A stretch of 64,000 bases of DNA. Source: an uncultured bacterium (GTDB taxonomy: Bacteria > Vulcanimicrobiota > Xenobia > Xenobiales > Xenobiaceae). The notes beneath the pieces were generated by a model. It was not told the origin of the DNA. It made no database searches and was given only the letters and a program-made list of their open reading frames with translations. A program made the translations under genes and the position numbers. The stretch covers positions 59,220 to 123,219 of the forward strand of contig CAKTUZ010000004.1 of the NCBI GenBank assembly GCA_934621605.1, in the 5' to 3' direction. Of the stretch, positions 62,090 to 64,000 are shown piece after piece (position 1 is the first letter of the stretch; each line of letters begins with the position of its first letter).

Positions 62090-63307
62090 CTATCTGCGCC
62101 GTCTGGAAGAGCGATTTTTGCGTTCTTTGTTGTTGTGCGGTTTCGGATTGAGGTGTTTGGAGTTGTCAGGCTGTGAGCGTACGATACGTTCTCTGTTGCT
62201 ATGTTGTGATTGGCGAGGCTGAACGTAAGGCTCGGTTTGAGGTCTTTTTTCCAATGCTGGTCTTTTACTATCTGGCCGTTTTATATTTTGCTGACTGTGA
62301 ACCTCTTGAGCGTGGCGTTCTGGAGTTTGATAATGCTGATTTCCCTTGACCTTATGGGGGCTACCATTGGGAGGAGGAGTTACGGCCGGGCCTTTATCGT
62401 GCGGAGAGTGATGGTATTTATCGGTAATCGGTGTAGAAATATGGCCGGGGCGGCGATTTTGAAAATGTTTTTGATGAGTTATATATCCTGGGGGAGGCGG
62501 GTTATGACTAGGATGAAAAGCCGGTTTGTAAGGGTGAGCCGGATGGCGTGGATCAGGTCTTCCTGGTGGAGGAGGCGGAGGAGCAGGGTACCAGGGGCGG
62601 GGAGCTCCGTGCCAGTAATAATGGTTGTATCCAGGGCCTATATAAACATCATGAGAATGCCAATCCCAATAACTTCCAAAAAAGATAGCGTCCAGGGTGC
62701 GTACTGTGCCCCAAACTAAAGCGGTATTCAAAACTGTTGTAGCTGGATCTAACTTTTGAGTACATACGGTAGTGGAATATTGTGGCACTACGATAATATC
62801 GCTTTGGGCTGAACCTATGGAGATAACACCGTCTTGATCTATTATTTTGACTTGGGATGTACTTTCTAAGGCCCCATTCTCTTTAGCCTGACGACGCAGA
62901 CGTTGCACAGAATCGCACAGAGCACTTTGCTGAGTGGTAAAAGCTTGGGCTAATTTATCTGTCCAAGTTAAGTCATTGACCATCATAGCAATAACGTCTG
63001 GGGTTAAAAGCAGGGCCTTAACGCTGTCGTCCCAACTTTTGCTTTTTACGCTATCTAAAGTTGAAGTTGCATCTTTATATCCGTGTTGGGCAGCCCAAGC
63101 ATCAGCTTCTATAAGTTGATCCGGATAGGTCGCAGCAGCTAAAACGTCGCCAAGCAGACTATCGGGATAGAGAGCTATAGGAGCTAAAATACTATCAAGG
63201 GTTGAACTTGAATAATTGGAAGCTCGAGCTGTAAAAGGGGTCATTAGCGTAAAAAGTAAGAAAAAAACAAAAACTATTCTCTTACTGTATAATCTATCAC
63301 AAGCCAT
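62090..63307 (-). CDS. DUF3300 family protein with a basic, His/Pro-rich tail
   Basis: DUF3300 proteins are secreted proteins of unknown function found mainly in diderm bacteria. The 405-residue product has a signal peptide and a folded N-terminal half with STLDSILAPIALYPDSLLGDVLAAATYPDQL and KSWDDSVKALLLTPDVI, the DUF3300 signatures. The C-terminal 150 residues are disordered-looking with PAPPPPPPGRP, many His-Pro pairs and a basic RSSRRRR end. Its stop is 2 kb downstream of dacB. A repeat-rich protein gene lies just upstream, on the same strand. Confidence 0.85.
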   Translation of the reverse strand: MACDRLYSKRIVFVFFLLFTLMTPFTARASNYSSSTLDSILAPIALYPDSLLGDVLAAATYPDQLIEADAWAAQHGYKDATSTLDSVKSKSWDDSVKALLLTPDVIAMMVNDLTWTDKLAQAFTTQQSALCDSVQRLRRQAKENGALESTSQVKIIDQDGVISIGSAQSDIIVVPQYSTTVCTQKLDPATTVLNTALVWGTVRTLDAIFFGSYWDWHSHDVYIGPGYNHYYWHGAPRPWYPAPPPPPPGRPDPRHPAHPYKPAFHPSHNPPPPGYITHQKHFQNRRPGHISTPITDKYHHSPHDKGPAVTPPPNGSPHKVKGNQHYQTPERHAQEVHSQQNIKRPDSKRPALEKRPQTEPYVQPRQSQHSNRERIVRSQPDNSKHLNPKPHNNKERKNRSSRRRR

Positions 63308-63415
63308 AGGCTAAGATTTCTCCTTCCTTATCTATGCGTATTTGTTTAAATTTGGTGTGAGTGATCGAGTTTCCTCATGTTTTTAAAGAAATATTAAAAA
63401 AAGGGTAAAAGCGAC

Positions 63416-63456
63416 ATGTACCCTCTTTACTGGGCGATCCAGTCAAAAGGGTACAT
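63416..63456 (-). terminator. Long hairpin between the repeat gene and the DUF3300 gene
   Basis: ATGTACCCT pairs with AGGGTACAT, continued by ACTGG/CCAGT, around a short loop. On the minus strand GTCGCTTTTACCC and then seven T residues follow at some distance. It may end the upstream repeat gene's transcript only partly. Confidence 0.5.
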
Positions 63457-63495
63457 ATCGATCCTTACTCTTTTACTTAAGTTAGAACTAGTTCG

Positions 63496-64000
63496 CTATC
63501 TGTACCTAGATCTTTTTCTACCGCTTTCAGAACGGTTGTCGGAAGAATGGCTAGGTCTGCTCTGGTTAAAGCTAGGCCTGCTTGGTTGTTGGCTAGGTCT
63601 GCTCTGGTTAAAGCTGGGCCTGCTGGGCTGTTGGCTAGGTCTGCTCTGGTTAAAGCTGGGCCTGCTGTGCTGTTGGCTAGGTCTGCTCTGGTTAAAGCTA
63701 GGTCGACTTGGCCTGTTGCTGTTGTTTCTGTCGAAACTGGGTCGACTTGGCCTGTTGCTGTTGTTTCTGTCGAAACTGGGTCGACTTGGCCTGTGTCCGT
63801 TGTTTTTGTCAAAATCTGGTCTTCCCGGTCTGTGTCCGTTGTTTCTGTCAAAATCTGGCCTTCCCGGTCTGTGTCCGTTGTTTCTGTCAAAATCTGGTCT
63901 TCCCGGTCTGTGTCCGTTGTTTCTGTCAAAATCTGGTCTTCCCGGTCTGTGTCCGTTGTTTTTGTCAAAATCTGGTCTTCCCGGTCTGTGTCCGTTGTTT
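63496..64000 (-). CDS. C-terminal part of a repeat-rich secreted-like protein (start off the right edge)
   Basis: Two minus-strand frames are open through this repeat region. The frame ending at the TAG in 63496-63498 reads as repeats such as FDRNNGHRPGRPD, then RPSFNQSRPSQQ, ending in SGRKRSRYR. This basic Arg/Pro/Ser/Asn composition resembles the tail of the neighbouring DUF3300 protein, so I take it as the real coding frame. It has no start codon in the window, so it is partial. The other frame (ending at 63477) would be Thr/Asp-rich and is less likely. A paralogue of DUF3300 or a related secreted protein is plausible. Confidence 0.6.
   Translation of the reverse strand, partial: NNGHRPGRPDFDKNNGHRPGRPDFDRNNGHRPGRPDFDRNNGHRPGRPDFDRNNGHRPGRPDFDKNNGHRPSRPSFDRNNSNRPSRPSFDRNNSNRPSRPSFNQSRPSQQHSRPSFNQSRPSQQPSRPSFNQSRPSQQPSRPSFNQSRPSHSSDNRSESGRKRSRYR
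63549..63700 (-). repeat. 42-base tandem repeat, about 3.6 copies
   Basis: Units begin at 63549, 63591, 63633 and 63675 (the last partial) and encode the 14-residue unit FNQSRPSQQPSRPS in the preferred frame. Units differ at only a few bases, showing recent expansion. Confidence 0.9.
63701..64000 (-). repeat. 39-base tandem repeat, about 7.7 copies, to the window edge
   Basis: Units encode a 13-residue unit such as DRNNGHRPGRPDF in the preferred frame. Copies near the edge are almost identical, while those near 63701 diverge (SNRPSRPSF). The array continues beyond the window. Confidence 0.92.

Noticed and set aside
63477..63968. Thr/Asp-rich repeat frame (TTDTDREDQILTE units) as the coding frame
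   Set aside because: The alternative frame ending at 63498 reads as basic Arg/Pro/Ser repeats resembling the adjacent DUF3300 tail and is equally open. The Thr/Asp frame begins with a TTG inside the repeat.

Overview
This window is one 64 kb stretch of a flagellated bacterial chromosome with moderate GC and dense genes in short operons. No prophage, insertion sequence or CRISPR array was seen. FliP, FliF, FtsZ-independent markers such as LysS, EF-P and RecQ show an ordinary bacterium. Lipoproteins, a DUF3300 protein and an M48 protease would fit an envelope with an outer membrane, but the window has no outer-membrane assembly gene. A gene strongly resembling the cyanobacterial acyl-ACP reductase, the glycine- and proline-rich linkers in flagellar proteins and several lineage-specific membrane proteins suggest a poorly sampled lineage, perhaps near Cyanobacteria, Armatimonadota or Eremiobacterota. 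That placement is inference and weak.

Layout. Positions 1-17,506 (minus strand) hold a flagellar cluster. From upstream to downstream it reads flgB, flgC, fliE, fliF, fliG, fliH, fliI, fliJ, a lytic transglycosylase, fliK and a hook/rod protein. A terminator follows, then fliM, two fliN genes, fliO, fliP, fliQ, fliR, flhB and flhA (cut by the window edge). The genes build the MS ring, the switch, the rod and the export apparatus; flgD and fliL are not at their usual places. Positions 17.5-27.5 kb hold a small unknown gene, two divergent large membrane proteins of GT-C/O-antigen-ligase-like appearance, two anchored proteins with repeated LTxxQ-like modules, an acidic protein and recQ. Positions 27.7-35.7 kb hold a B12-binding radical SAM gene, a large lipoprotein, a TPR protein, an Aur1-like PAP2 phosphatase/transferase, lysS and greA.

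Positions 35.8-39.8 kb (minus strand) hold a tight operon of a quinate-5-dehydrogenase-like protein, an acyl-ACP reductase (AAR) homologue and an SRPBCC protein, preceded by a putrescine-aminotransferase-like gene. This is the best candidate for an undescribed pathway: fatty aldehyde formation without the alkane-forming partner enzyme. Positions 40-46 kb (plus) hold a BtuFCD-type importer, an M48 protease and an OPT transporter. A rapA-like helicase, four tRNA genes (Pro, Arg, His, Lys), a small HTH protein, a copper-amine-oxidase-N-like protein and efp follow.

Positions 52-59 kb hold a lipoprotein and then an operon linking a Cys-rich protein, a degenerate kinase fused through a membrane helix to an FGE-sulfatase domain, a SpoIID protein, a SIS-domain protein and a membrane-anchored protein resembling the FliG N-terminal domain. 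The window ends with xdhC, dacB (PBP4), a DUF3300 protein and a repeat-rich gene running off the right edge. A roughly 76-82 base element with a conserved hairpin occurs twice between genes (29.4 and 59.1 kb) and may be a new structured RNA.
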